Both the position numbers and the translations under genes were made by a program. Below are positions 35,940 through 46,016 of a stretch of 64,000 bases of DNA, in pieces. Each line of letters begins with the position of its first letter. The stretch's first letter is position 1. The notes below the pieces were generated by a model. It was not told where the DNA came from. It saw nothing but the letters and a program-made list of their open reading frames with translations, and searched no databases. Origin of the DNA: Aspidapion aeneum (taxonomy: Eukaryota > Arthropoda > Insecta > Coleoptera > Brentidae); the NCBI GenBank assembly GCA_963576565.1, contig OY755039.1, positions 73,550,771 through 73,614,770 of the forward strand. Direction: 5' to 3'.

Positions 35940-38900
35940 CCCTGCGTAACCTGCGTAACCTGAAGTGAGTAGCGCTAAGTGGTATCACCACGTTCCGCTA
36001 CTGCGCTGGCAGTCCGGTTCCAACAATGAGTAACAGATAGCATGATGGCGCTTCCAGGATCAAAATATTCCGGAGGTAAAATACCCGACCACTCGGATCT
36101 CCGGGCGTCGGGTGATCCTGGGGGTCCTTCATGCAAAGATATTAAAAGAAGACCAAAAACTCAACTCAGAATTGATTTTAGCAATATAAGAGGATTAAGT
36201 ACCAACATGAATTCAGTTCACCAACATCTTGAAGAACAAAGACCTGACATCCTTGTTCTCACTGAAACTAAAATCAGTTCTGCAACACCTATTGTGAACT
36301 ATCTTTATCCCGGCTATGACCTACACCACCGATTTCGACATAATTTTGGGATCTGTGTGTACATTAAAAATGACCTTTCATGTCATCGAGAGGAGAAGCT
36401 AGAACCAGCGAACCTCGATATCATATGGCTGAAATTCACCTCAAAGTCATCGACCAAGTTCATTTGCTGCCTCTACCGACCGCCAAGTAACACCGAGTAT
36501 CAAAACTTTTTTGCGACATTATCCGAAAACTGTGATAATATACAGTCTAACTATCCACATGCGGAAATTGTTTTTTTAGGCGATTTCAACGTCCACAATA
36601 TACCCTGGCTAAAACACCACAACAAAACAGATAATGAAGGCAGGGAAGCAGAAGCTTTTGCCATAAGTTGTGGTCTAACGCAGCTTGTCGATGAACCTAC
36701 CCGTATCTCAGAAAGGGGTGAATTTGCAGCGCTTTTAGACTTGTTTCTAACTACAAATCCTGACTTGTACACAATTCAAGTAGATCCCCCACTTGGTTCA
36801 TCCGATCATAAACTTATAAGAACAAAGTGCGAAATGTTCATACCGCCAAGCCAACAATCACTTCCTCGTAAAATGTGGCGCTATAAATCGGCAAAATGGA
36901 ATGACCTTAAACAGTTTTACCTGGATTTTCCATGGCAAGAAGTTTGCTTTAAAATAGCTGATCCCACTATTTGCTGTAATGAAATAACAAAAGTAATCTT
37001 ATCTGGAATGGATGCATATATCCCACATACAATAAAACGCAGAGCTAATGCAAAACCTTGGTTCAACAGCCAGTGTCAAACGGCTGTACAGAAAAAACAC
37101 AGAGCATATAACCTTTGGAAACGACAACAAACCGCTCAAAACCACACAGAATTTATAGAAGCCAGAAATAGTTGCAAAATTACTATTGACGCCGCCAAAG
37201 AAACATACAATCAAAGAATAAAAAACAGGTTGCTGAATTGTCCAAGTAGTTCTAGGTCCTTTTGGTCTCTTGCAAAAGCCGTTGGATCAAACTTCACCAA
37301 GTCATCCATACCACCACTTACAGATAAAAATACTCACTCAGCCACAACATCAGAGGAAAAAGCCAATATGCTGGCCAAAATCTTTTCCTCCAACTCAAAC
37401 CTAACAGTGCCAAATGGAAAAACTCCACCGTTCATTGAAAGGGTTTCCCACAGTATGCCAGAGGTACCCTTTTGTCACAGAGAAATACGAAAATCCCTTA
37501 AAAAGTTGGATACAAACAAAGCAATGGGTCCAGATGGCATTCCCGCGATAGTACTCAAAAATTGTGCTAACGAACTCACCCCAACTTTCGCTAAATTATT
37601 CAATTTATCTTACAGGCAAGGAGTATATCCATCATCATGGAAGTCTGCCGCAGTACAACCTATTCCAAAGAAAGGAAAAAAGATAGATCCGTTAAACTAT
37701 AGACCAATTGCTCTACTTCCGGTGATATCAAAAGTAATGGAAAGAGTTGTGAACAATCACCTAACCAAGTACTTGGAAAAGTACAAACTTATCAACGACA
37801 AGCAATACGGATTTCGAAAATATAGGTCAACTGGCGATTTACTTACATACGTCACTCATTTATGGCAAAAAGCGATTGAGTTACGGGGCGAAACAAGAAC
37901 AATTGCCTTAGATATATCAAAAGCATTCGATAAAGTCTGGCATGAAAATCTGCTCAACAAGCTTAAAGCAATGGGATTGTCGCCGAAACTTTGCACTTGG
38001 TTTGAAAGTTACCTTAAGGATAGATCCATTTATGTTGCACTGGATGGCCGGAACTCCAACTCTTACCAAATAAATGCTGGTGTGCCACAGGGAGCAATCC
38101 TTTCGCCAACACTTTTTCTGATTTACATAAATGACCTCATAGATAAAACAGTAAATCCACTTTATTGCTTTGCAGATGATGGCAATATAGTCTCCTCAGT
38201 CATACCACCCACTCAGTGTCTATCCGCACGTGAATTCCATCATCTTAGACAAACTCAAATATCGCAGATAAATAACGACCTGGAGATAATAGAGGACTGG
38301 GGCAACAAAAACCTTGTACAGTTTAACGCGCAGAAAACCCAAGCAGCCCTGTTTTCAAAAAAGACCAGCACCGGTGAGCCAAACATCATGCTATCTGGAA
38401 GTGCTGTCACATTGCAGAGCCAGTTGAACATCTTAGGAGTCACTGCAGAGACCAACATGTCTTGGCACAGTCACGTGGCAGATATAGCTAAAAGGGCGTC
38501 CCAAAAGCTTGGGGTGCTATTTCGTACAAGACATCTGTATACACCAAGCCAGCTGCTGACACTCTACAAAGCCCAGATTCGACCAACTATGGAGTACTGC
38601 TCACATATATGGAGTGCGGCGCCCAAACATACCTTAATGCTTTTGAACACCGTGCAGAAACGAGCTATCAAGCTGATCAATGACCCCGCACTTACCCGTA
38701 GTTTGGATAGTCTCGAACATCGAAGAACTGTGGGCGATCTATCTCTCTTCTACAGGTATTATCACGGAAAATGCTCTGAAGAGCTGGCACGTATGATCCC
38801 CCCGGGAGTAGCACCTACTAGGCGAACACGTCAAACAGACGGTAACCATCAATTTACTGTCAAAATAGAGGCACCAAGAACCTCATTATATCAGAATTCA

Positions 38901-39075
38901 TATCTCTGGAGAACAGCATCGCTGTGGAATAAACTCCCTGCGACAGTTTTCCCTGCAGGTTACAACCTGAACCGTTTCAAAACCAACACACACCAACATT
39001 TCCGCGCACTGGCCGCTTCTCGAGCGTGATAGGGACCTCCTTGCGAGTGCGCTTAACCGTAAAAAAAAAAAAAAA
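35940..39075 (+). mobile_element. APE-type LINE with intact ORF and short poly(A)
   Basis: A single long ORF carries apurinic-like endonuclease and RT. The A15 run at 39059-39074, 30 bases after the stop, marks the 3' end. The 5' limit is approximate, in the leader with CCTGCGTAA repeats near 35942. By motif it lies in the Jockey/CR1/L2 group of LINEs. No target duplication was identified by eye and no separate ORF1 was seen. Confidence 0.8.
36042..39029 (+). CDS. LINE endonuclease/reverse transcriptase, 995 aa, intact
   Basis: Enzyme for target-primed reverse transcription: the endonuclease nicks DNA and the RT copies the element RNA. The ATG at 36042 is followed by a second ATG; I take the first. 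Endonuclease (residues about 45-270): SNIRGLSTN, LTETKI, CLYRPPS, FLGDFNVHNIPW and SSDHKLI, matching the exonuclease/endonuclease/phosphatase fold with the active-site N, E, D-N and D-H. RT (about 500-780): DTNKAMGPDGIPAIVLKNCA, NYRPIALLP, YGFRKYRSTGDL, ALDISKAFDKVWH, NAGVPQGAILSP and FADDGN near 709. The C-terminus has the LWNKLPATVFP motif common after the RT in this LINE group. No internal stop or frameshift, so this is the one element protein in the window that could be functional. Not a host gene. Confidence 0.92.
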   Translation: MMALPGSKYSGGKIPDHSDLRASGDPGGPSCKDIKRRPKTQLRIDFSNIRGLSTNMNSVHQHLEEQRPDILVLTETKISSATPIVNYLYPGYDLHHRFRHNFGICVYIKNDLSCHREEKLEPANLDIIWLKFTSKSSTKFICCLYRPPSNTEYQNFFATLSENCDNIQSNYPHAEIVFLGDFNVHNIPWLKHHNKTDNEGREAEAFAISCGLTQLVDEPTRISERGEFAALLDLFLTTNPDLYTIQVDPPLGSSDHKLIRTKCEMFIPPSQQSLPRKMWRYKSAKWNDLKQFYLDFPWQEVCFKIADPTICCNEITKVILSGMDAYIPHTIKRRANAKPWFNSQCQTAVQKKHRAYNLWKRQQTAQNHTEFIEARNSCKITIDAAKETYNQRIKNRLLNCPSSSRSFWSLAKAVGSNFTKSSIPPLTDKNTHSATTSEEKANMLAKIFSSNSNLTVPNGKTPPFIERVSHSMPEVPFCHREIRKSLKKLDTNKAMGPDGIPAIVLKNCANELTPTFAKLFNLSYRQGVYPSSWKSAAVQPIPKKGKKIDPLNYRPIALLPVISKVMERVVNNHLTKYLEKYKLINDKQYGFRKYRSTGDLLTYVTHLWQKAIELRGETRTIALDISKAFDKVWHENLLNKLKAMGLSPKLCTWFESYLKDRSIYVALDGRNSNSYQINAGVPQGAILSPTLFLIYINDLIDKTVNPLYCFADDGNIVSSVIPPTQCLSAREFHHLRQTQISQINNDLEIIEDWGNKNLVQFNAQKTQAALFSKKTSTGEPNIMLSGSAVTLQSQLNILGVTAETNMSWHSHVADIAKRASQKLGVLFRTRHLYTPSQLLTLYKAQIRPTMEYCSHIWSAAPKHTLMLLNTVQKRAIKLINDPALTRSLDSLEHRRTVGDLSLFYRYYHGKCSEELARMIPPGVAPTRRTRQTDGNHQFTVKIEAPRTSLYQNSYLWRTASLWNKLPATVFPAGYNLNRFKTNTHQHFRALAASRA

Positions 39076-40060
39076 CCTTGCTTGCTGTCATTTTCGGCTT
39101 GAATTCCTTCGTTTTTTTCTTTATAAGTCTATACAATTTTCTACTGTCTTTTCGATTATGGTCATTTCAACTCTCCTTTTAATTGCGTCTCATATATATC
39201 TTTTTAAAATAGTTATCCACGAATTTTAGCTCTTTGCGTAGCTTTTGATTTATCAAAAGAAAGGATTACTTGACTGACAAAGTTAAGTTATATTAAAATG
39301 TATTACAAATTCGAACACTAATACATAGTAACATTTTAAGCTTCTTCGCAGTTGTGTGTATTATCACAAAAGCCATAAAAATTATGGGAGATATTCACCA
39401 AGGTATGCTTTCCTAAAATATAATTTAAAAAATTGACATTTACTCACGTTTTAAAGCAATAGGTAGTTACCTATCTATAAAACATGTAGCGGCTCATTTT
39501 TTCAGATTTAATAAAAAAATTACTTTAAAATATTTGTTTTTTACGGGACCCCTGTTTATCCCGCTTTCTAAAGTACTTTTCCTGCTAAGGGTAGTTTTAT
39601 AAATTTGTCGTGTCGAGCGTTGTATTATACGGTTTTTAAATAATAACATTTTTTTTCTTTATAAGTTTAAGTTATTAAAAAAGTTAGGTAATTTCAAATG
39701 CCACGGATGTAAGTATCAAAATAATTTAATAAAAAATATATATACAACACCGTTTTTAGCCAAAGCTGCAAGCTACAAAGATAATTCAAAAAGCTTCGAT
39801 AAATGTGTACAAGTTTACGCAAAACAATGACGACAGATATATTTCTGAGCAAAGTAAATGGATTCGGTAAAACCTATAATTACCGTCTTACGAAGTCATC
39901 GGTAGCATATCATAAGTCAGCGGTGGCGACGCCAGCGGGCAAACCAGTTGGTGATTAATTTATATAAGTACATAATATTATTAATTATTTATTATATTAT
40001 TATACGTCTCCTTTAACCAAAAAAGATACCGACTTCAAATAAAAAGTTTTTTTTTAATAT
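39076..40060. other. AT-rich spacer, nothing recognised
   Basis: No gene or array seen. Confidence 0.4.
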
Positions 40061-40067
40061 ATTAGTT

Positions 40068-40188
40068 TACCTAACTAGTGCGGAAAGTGCCTCTTTTCCG
40101 CACGCGATTGCAAATGGCCAAACGACGCGATAGCGGAGTTTGGCCAGCAATCAAGTGCGGAAAAGACACTTTACGCACGAGTTAGGTA
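40068..40188. mobile_element. Small TIR element of paired GTGCGGAAA hairpins
   Basis: The ends TACCTAACTAGTGCGG and, inverted, TACCTAACTCGTGCG frame a 121 bp segment. The left half itself folds (GTGCGGAAA with TTTCCGCAC, 40079-40104). A related perfect 12-bp hairpin (GTGCGGAAAAGT) occurs at 41951-41976. Confidence 0.6.
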
Positions 40189-40194
40189 CACTAT

Positions 40195-41992
40195 TTTTTC
40201 TATAAGCGTGAGGAAAAAACTAAAAATTAATCAGAAAATTATTTATATTCAAAACGTTTTAATCAAATCAATTATTATTATTCACATTCTAGCGGCTTCT
40301 AGAACTGACTGGGGTAGATCTTCGTCCGAAGAATCCATTGAAAATTGAAATTTTTTTGTTTGAAAAATTCAAAAGACGCTTGTATCTGCAAAATTGGCTT
40401 TGTTTTGACAGTTTGTTTGTACTTTGTTGCTATGGTGATTTAAGATGCCAAATCTAAAACCAAGACCAACACAAAAATAGAGGCCACGACCCTGAAAAAA
40501 TCAGCTGTTCTCCCGGGGCTGAATTTTACATTGGGTTTTATGGGAGGTCAGACATTTTTTTATGATATTTTCAAAATGGCACTACAGATTTCCGCAAAAT
40601 TCCAGTGAAATATTCTCAGACACCATCCCGATATTCCACCAAAGGTTTGTAAGGAAGCAACATGATTAAAAGGTTAAAATCTTCAAGATTTAGCATTCCT
40701 TATTTTGAATTCAAATTATCCGCCATGTACCACATGCCAACTGTTATATTTGTCCAAGGCCAACATAAAAATAGAGGCCACGACCCTGAAAATATCAGCT
40801 GTTTTTCCGGGGCTGAATTTTACATTGAGTCTTATGGGAAGTCAGACGTTTTTTTATGATATTTTCAAAATGGCACTACAGATTTCCGCGAAATTTCAGT
40901 GAAATATTCTCAGACACCATCCCGATATTCTTTAAACTTTTGTAAGGATGCAAGATGATTAAAAGCTTAAAATCTTCAAAATTTAGCATTTCTTATTTTG
41001 AATTCAAATTACCCGCCATGTACTGCATGCCAACTGTTATATTTGACAAGTATTTGACTTTGTCATCTGTGTTTGTCACAATCGCTTCTGTTTTAAATTT
41101 AATTTTTGTTTGAGCTAATGAAGCGGCTCTGAAAAATTAAGGATTACTATACATTAAAAAAAAAATTGTTCTGCAAGAATATAGTAAAAACAATCTCAAA
41201 ACCGGCTTTATTTAAAAAAAAATCAAATATTCACGAACCGTCATTCCAACTTCAATATTTTAAAGACAATCAGCTGTGTGGTGACGTGACCATCAAAAAA
41301 AAAATCAGCCCCGGATGTGACGTCAACAAAGTGGATGATCGTGGCCCGTCCGTTTTGATAGCCCTGATTTGACATGTATTTGACTTTGTCATATGTGATT
41401 GTCACATTCGCTTCTGCTTTAAACTTAATTTTTGTGTGAGCTAATGAAGCGGCTATGAAAAATTAAGGCTTACTATACATTTAAAAAAAATTGTTCTGCC
41501 AGAATAAAGTAAAAACAATCTCAAAAACGGCTTTATTTTAAAAAAAATCAAATATCAATGAACCGTCATTCCAACTTCAATATTTTAAAGACAATCAGCT
41601 GTGTCGTAACGTGACCATCAAAAAAAAATCAGCCCCGGATGTGACGTCAACAGAGTGGAGGATCGTGGCCCGTCCATTTTGATAGCCCTGCTAAAACCAC
41701 TAGTGTTCATTATTGTTTGACATTGACAATGACGATATTTATACCGGGGAGGTTTAAAACTTATAATTTGAACCTATTTTACTGAAAACTTTATTTTATC
41801 GAAAATATTGAAAATATAGCAGAATTTTAGTCAATTTGAATATTTTTAGGATATTTCGTGTGCTAGGAAAGATACAAATGTATTTTGAACGGTCTAAATG
41901 TTATAGAACACCTCAAAATCGTAACAAATTTACTTTTCACACTAAAATGCGTGCGGAAAAGTGGACTTTTCCGCACGCTTATAGAAAAAAAT
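40195..41992. mobile_element. Composite repeat element with tandem 291-bp and 325-bp units
   Basis: TTTTTTCTATAAGCGTG at the left is inverted at the right (CGCTTATAGAAAAAA, 41976-41990). Inside are two copies of unit A (about 40463-40753 and 40754-41045) and two of unit B (about 41045-41370 and 41371-41690). Unit B carries CAGCCCCGG and CGTGGCCCGTCC. A and B both mention CAGCTGT and the CCCCGG core, so they may be related. Non-coding. Confidence 0.6.
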
Positions 41993-42139
41993 GATTTTTG
42001 CCCTCAAAAACTATGCTGCACAGGGGAAAACGTTTTGTATTGTAGACAATAAAACTTTTGTAGAATTGATTTTTGGTCCATTAATTGTTAATTAAAAGAG
42101 GCGTTTTCAGTTTTTTTGACAGTCTGTATTAAATCTATA

Positions 42140-42348
42140 CAGGGTGTCCCAACTAAAAGGTAACAAACGTGTTTTTGGGTATTTTTCGTGCGAATTTGGA
42201 AAAACGCTCGGATACGTCGATTTTGTTTCTGAGGGGGACACTTTTTGGCTATCTTGAAATTTTTGTAGCACGCACCATCTGTGTTTCTCCAAAATCGCAC
42301 GAAAAATATCCAAAAACACCTCTGTTACCTTTTAGTTGGGACACCCTG
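42140..42348. mobile_element. MITE, 209 bp, TIR CAGGGTGTCCCAAC, TA duplication
   Basis: The inverted ends are about 57 bp long with four or so mismatches and begin CAGGGTGTCCCAACTAAAAG. TA flanks both sides (42138-42139 and 42349-42350), as expected for Tc1/mariner-type cut-and-paste elements. The ORFs over it merely read through the palindrome. Confidence 0.85.
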
Positions 42349-42424
42349 TATATAAAAAGCCTTTTGGCCAAACAGCTTATTTTACAAATTACGTTTTTTT
42401 ACAGAGCTTGAATTAGATATATTA

Positions 42425-42690
42425 GCGACTTATTGCAATACAGCCAGACAGTAATGGTGCCGGGCAATATTCTGACAGTTTCGCATTATAAGAACAGCTG
42501 TCTTTTTTCAAAATTAGGCCTTTGTGTATTATCAGAGCAACGCCTTTATTAATGGGAAATAAACGACTGGATTTATAAATTCTTTGGCATGACAATTTTG
42601 AAAGATCAACTGTCAGTTTTCAATGGAAAACTATCAGAATAGTGCCCGGCACTATTACTTAATGGCTTTATTGCAATAAGTACCAATTGA
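42425..42690. mobile_element. TIR element, 266 bp, with palindromic tips
   Basis: The tips CTTATTGCAATA and TATTGCAATAAG, then GTAATGGTGCCGGGCAATAT against its inverse near 42630, make imperfect inverted arms of about 70 bp. The interior is unrelated. TSD unclear. Confidence 0.65.
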
Positions 42691-43436
42691 TGTTTTTTTT
42701 TTGTGAAACAAAAGCGAATAAAATATTTTTAATTTCTCTTCTCCACAAGAGGGGCAGCTATCATCATCACAAGATTATACTATTGTATTGTCATCGGCCT
42801 AAATGTATTTTTGGTCATTCTGTTGCCAAATTAACTAAATTGCCGTTAGATCTGTAGGATTTTTATAAAGGACTGCAGAAACAGTTAAGAGCGTAGATGG
42901 CGCTAGCACGATGAAGACCTCTGTGCTCGACAAAGAGTATCAGGCAAAATTACATCCTCCTTGAGAAAAGAAAATTGACTACCGCAGGGATACTTGGCGA
43001 GCCTCCGCCCGTTGAGTCTTCATATAGTATAAAGGTGAGGGTGAATGAGTTGTGATTGTCCCGGGCACCAAGTGACTTCGAGTCAGATTATCTTGGTGTC
43101 GACCGAATTGAGCTGGCAAATTGTCTGCAATAAGCGGACACAGCCAATCAGTAAAAACGAAACGAACGAAAATTGTTTGGCAACACTGATTCTGTAAATC
43201 ATCTCAAACTACGCCTCTGTCGTGCGCTTAACCTATTTGACTGTTAAAAGAGCGCGTGTTGTTTGACAGACATTTTTTGAGCAAAGCTCTAATTAAATAT
43301 ACTAAAATTTTCTGATAGGTAGTGTTTTAGCTGTTATACTCTGTCATGTGCTTAACCCTGCTCGCGAATTTTGTTTACAAAGTTTGCCCACATAATTACT
43401 CAACTATTAATTTCTTTAATATGTGTTTGTTGTTTA
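42691..43436. other. No recognisable gene
   Basis: The somewhat GC-richer stretch 42880-43130 has no ORF or RNA structure I can defend. Confidence 0.35.
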
Positions 43437-44227
43437 TAGTAGAGTTAAAAGCCGCTTCTATCGTGTCACCCCGTGTGCACTTCATTGCTAAAATGTAAGA
43501 CACAATTCAAATCATTTCTTACACCCTAAGAATGCAAAATCGACTGGTCGTCCAAAAATCGTCGTGTGCAGGGGGTTGTAGGGGTAGTTTTTCCAAAAAT
43601 TTGAAAAAAAATTTTTTTGCATTTTTTGAATCTATAAAGTGTGCTCATGACTCCACCAAAAGCATATAGTAATATTACTATCAGAAACATTTATTTTTCA
43701 ATGTTGAAAATATCGTTCCCAATGCTTTTATATGGAGTTCCCTATTAAACAATTGCTCACCCTGAAAACGCGTATTTATCATAATTTATAACTTGTTATA
43801 ACTCGAGAACCCTTTGCTTAATCAAAAAAACACCTTGTGTAAACTTTGTGTATCAAAGATCAGGGATTACAATGATTTTTGAAAAATGTCAATCGGACGC
43901 ATAGTTTTTTTTAAAGTAGCAAAGAGTGATGCCATGACGCGACGAACGCGGCAGACACTGACATGCGACGAAGGGTCAGATATTTTACAAATGCACGGCG
44001 GGCCAGGCGAAACGTGACTCTATGTCTTGAGACAAGTCGAGACACACATAAGTTCGTTTTTCGTTTAACTCTCGCGGTTACAGATGTTTAAGTTACTTAC
44101 TTGGTTTTTTGCTTGTAAATTGCGTTATGTATACATGTTGTGCTTGTGTGATTTGGCCGTGAAGGGCCAAATATAAAAGGCTAGGCGTGAAAAAAAGGGA
44201 AATTTAGTTCTATATAAGAATGTGACT

Positions 44228-44600
44228 CTCGGCCCTACGGGCCTCCGGGAATCCATATTTAAAAGGGAAACTACCCGCATCCAGTTTAATTCTATATTAT
44301 AATGTGCCTCTCGGCCCTACGGGCCTCCAATTTATGTCTATATTCGTATGAGACTCTCGGCCCTACGGGCCTCCGGGAATCCATATTTGAAATTGAAACT
44401 ACGCGCCTCCCGTTAAATTTGATATTGGAATGTGACTCTCGGGGTCCTTCAATTTATTTCTATATTAGTATGTGACTCTCGGCCCTACGGGACTCCAATT
44501 TATTTCTATATTAGTATTTGACTCTCGGCCCTACAGGCCTACGGGAGTCCATATTCACTATATTAGTATGTGACTCGGCCCTACGGGCCTCCGGGAATCC
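44228..44600 (+). repeat. Degenerate array of CTCTCGGCCCTACGGGCC units
   Basis: About seven units, spaced about 45-100 bp, joined by AATTTATTTCTATATTAGTA or GGGAATCCATATTTGAAA linkers. The GGCCC-TAC-GGGCC core is itself a short hairpin. Two further inverse copies sit in the right arm and in the second duplication unit (48731). Confidence 0.8.
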
Positions 44601-45800
44601 ATATTTGAAATGGAAACTACGCGCCTCCCGTTAAATTCTATATTGGAATCGAGACTTTTGATTTGAGCGCCCCACTCCCTGCTATAGGCATAATATGTGA
44701 AAACTGAAAATTTGACATGGTGTAATTAGTTTACACCTGGAAGACACAATTTTAACGGTAATAAACTATGTTTTTTTTTGCAAGCCTACACAATAGCGCA
44801 TCTGTCGCCGCCGAGATAATTAAAATAAATTGTCGGCGTCTTAAAATATGACTCTTCAAAGAAGCACCACTTTTTGGCAAATTTTGATGGTTTTTTGACA
44901 AAAACTCAAAAAGTACCAAACTAATCTAAAAAGTTTTCTCTGATGTTTATAGATCTTGGTAGGCCCTATCGTTAAAATTATTTTAAATTTTTCATTTTGA
45001 CGTCTCTGTTTAGAGATATAGGCAAATAATTGAAATTTAAAAAAATTCTGTTTTTGAAAAACACAGGGACCTATTGCGCGTCAATACACTAAGTGGGTGA
45101 CATCTAAAGCCACATAAATTTATTTTGTTATCGTAGAAATAGGTTCAATCAAGGGCTGTCAAGTCACCGGAAGTGATGCAGCAAAATCGTTTCTGAGATA
45201 TAAATTGTCAACATATAACCAATTTAAGGTTTTTTTATATTTAATCCATATTTGAAAGGGAAACTACGCACCTCCCGTTAAATACTATATTAGAATCGAG
45301 ACTTTTGATTTGAGCCCCCCACTCCCCGCTATAGGCATAATATGTCAAAACAGAAAATTTGACATAGCGTAATTAGTTTACACCTGGCAGACACAATTTT
45401 AACGGACGCATCTGTCGCCGTCGAGTTAATAAAAATTTATTGTCGGCGTCTTAAAATATGATACTTTAAAGTAGCACCACTTTTTGGCAAATTTTGATGG
45501 TTCTTTGGCAAAAACTCAAAAAGTACCAAACAAATCAAATTTTTTTTCTCTGATGTTTATAGATCTTCGTAGCCATATCGATAAAGTTATTATAAATTTT
45601 TCATTTTGACGTCTCGAGATATAGGCAAATAATTGAAATTTAAAATAATGCTGTTTTTTAAAAACGCAGCGACCTATTGCGCGTCAATGCACTAAGTGGG
45701 TGACATCTAAAGCCACAAATTAATATTTTTACCATAGAAATAGGTTCAGTCAAGGGCTGTCAAGTCACCGGAAGTCGAGCAAAAAAATAGTTTGAGATAT
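44595..45800 (+). repeat. Two tandem copies of an approximately 645-bp unit
   Basis: 44595-45240 and 45241-45800 align throughout (markers AATCGAGACTTTTGATTTGA at 44648 and 45294; TGCGCGTCAA near 45075 and 45677). The second copy has small deletions. Confidence 0.85.
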
Positions 45801-46016
45801 GACCCTTCAAAGTTTTACATACAAACGCTGATATCTCAAAAACAACTAAACCGATTCCGATTTGGTTTTTGGTTTTCTCAATAAAACCAACATTGCTATG
45901 ATTCTTATAGAAAAAATTTTCGTTTTTCACAACTTTGAAAAAAGTGGAGGGGGGAGGTACCCTAAAAGCTTGATTTAAAAAAAATAGTCCACTTCGGGGG
46001 GGGGGGGGGGGGGGGG

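Noticed and set aside
42088..42411. Three ORFs of 70-80 codons on both strands
   Set aside because: All read through the palindromic ends of the TA-flanked MITE.
42880..43130. GC-richer stretch considered for a tRNA or small RNA gene
   Set aside because: No cloverleaf, box A/B or other RNA gene signature could be made out by eye.
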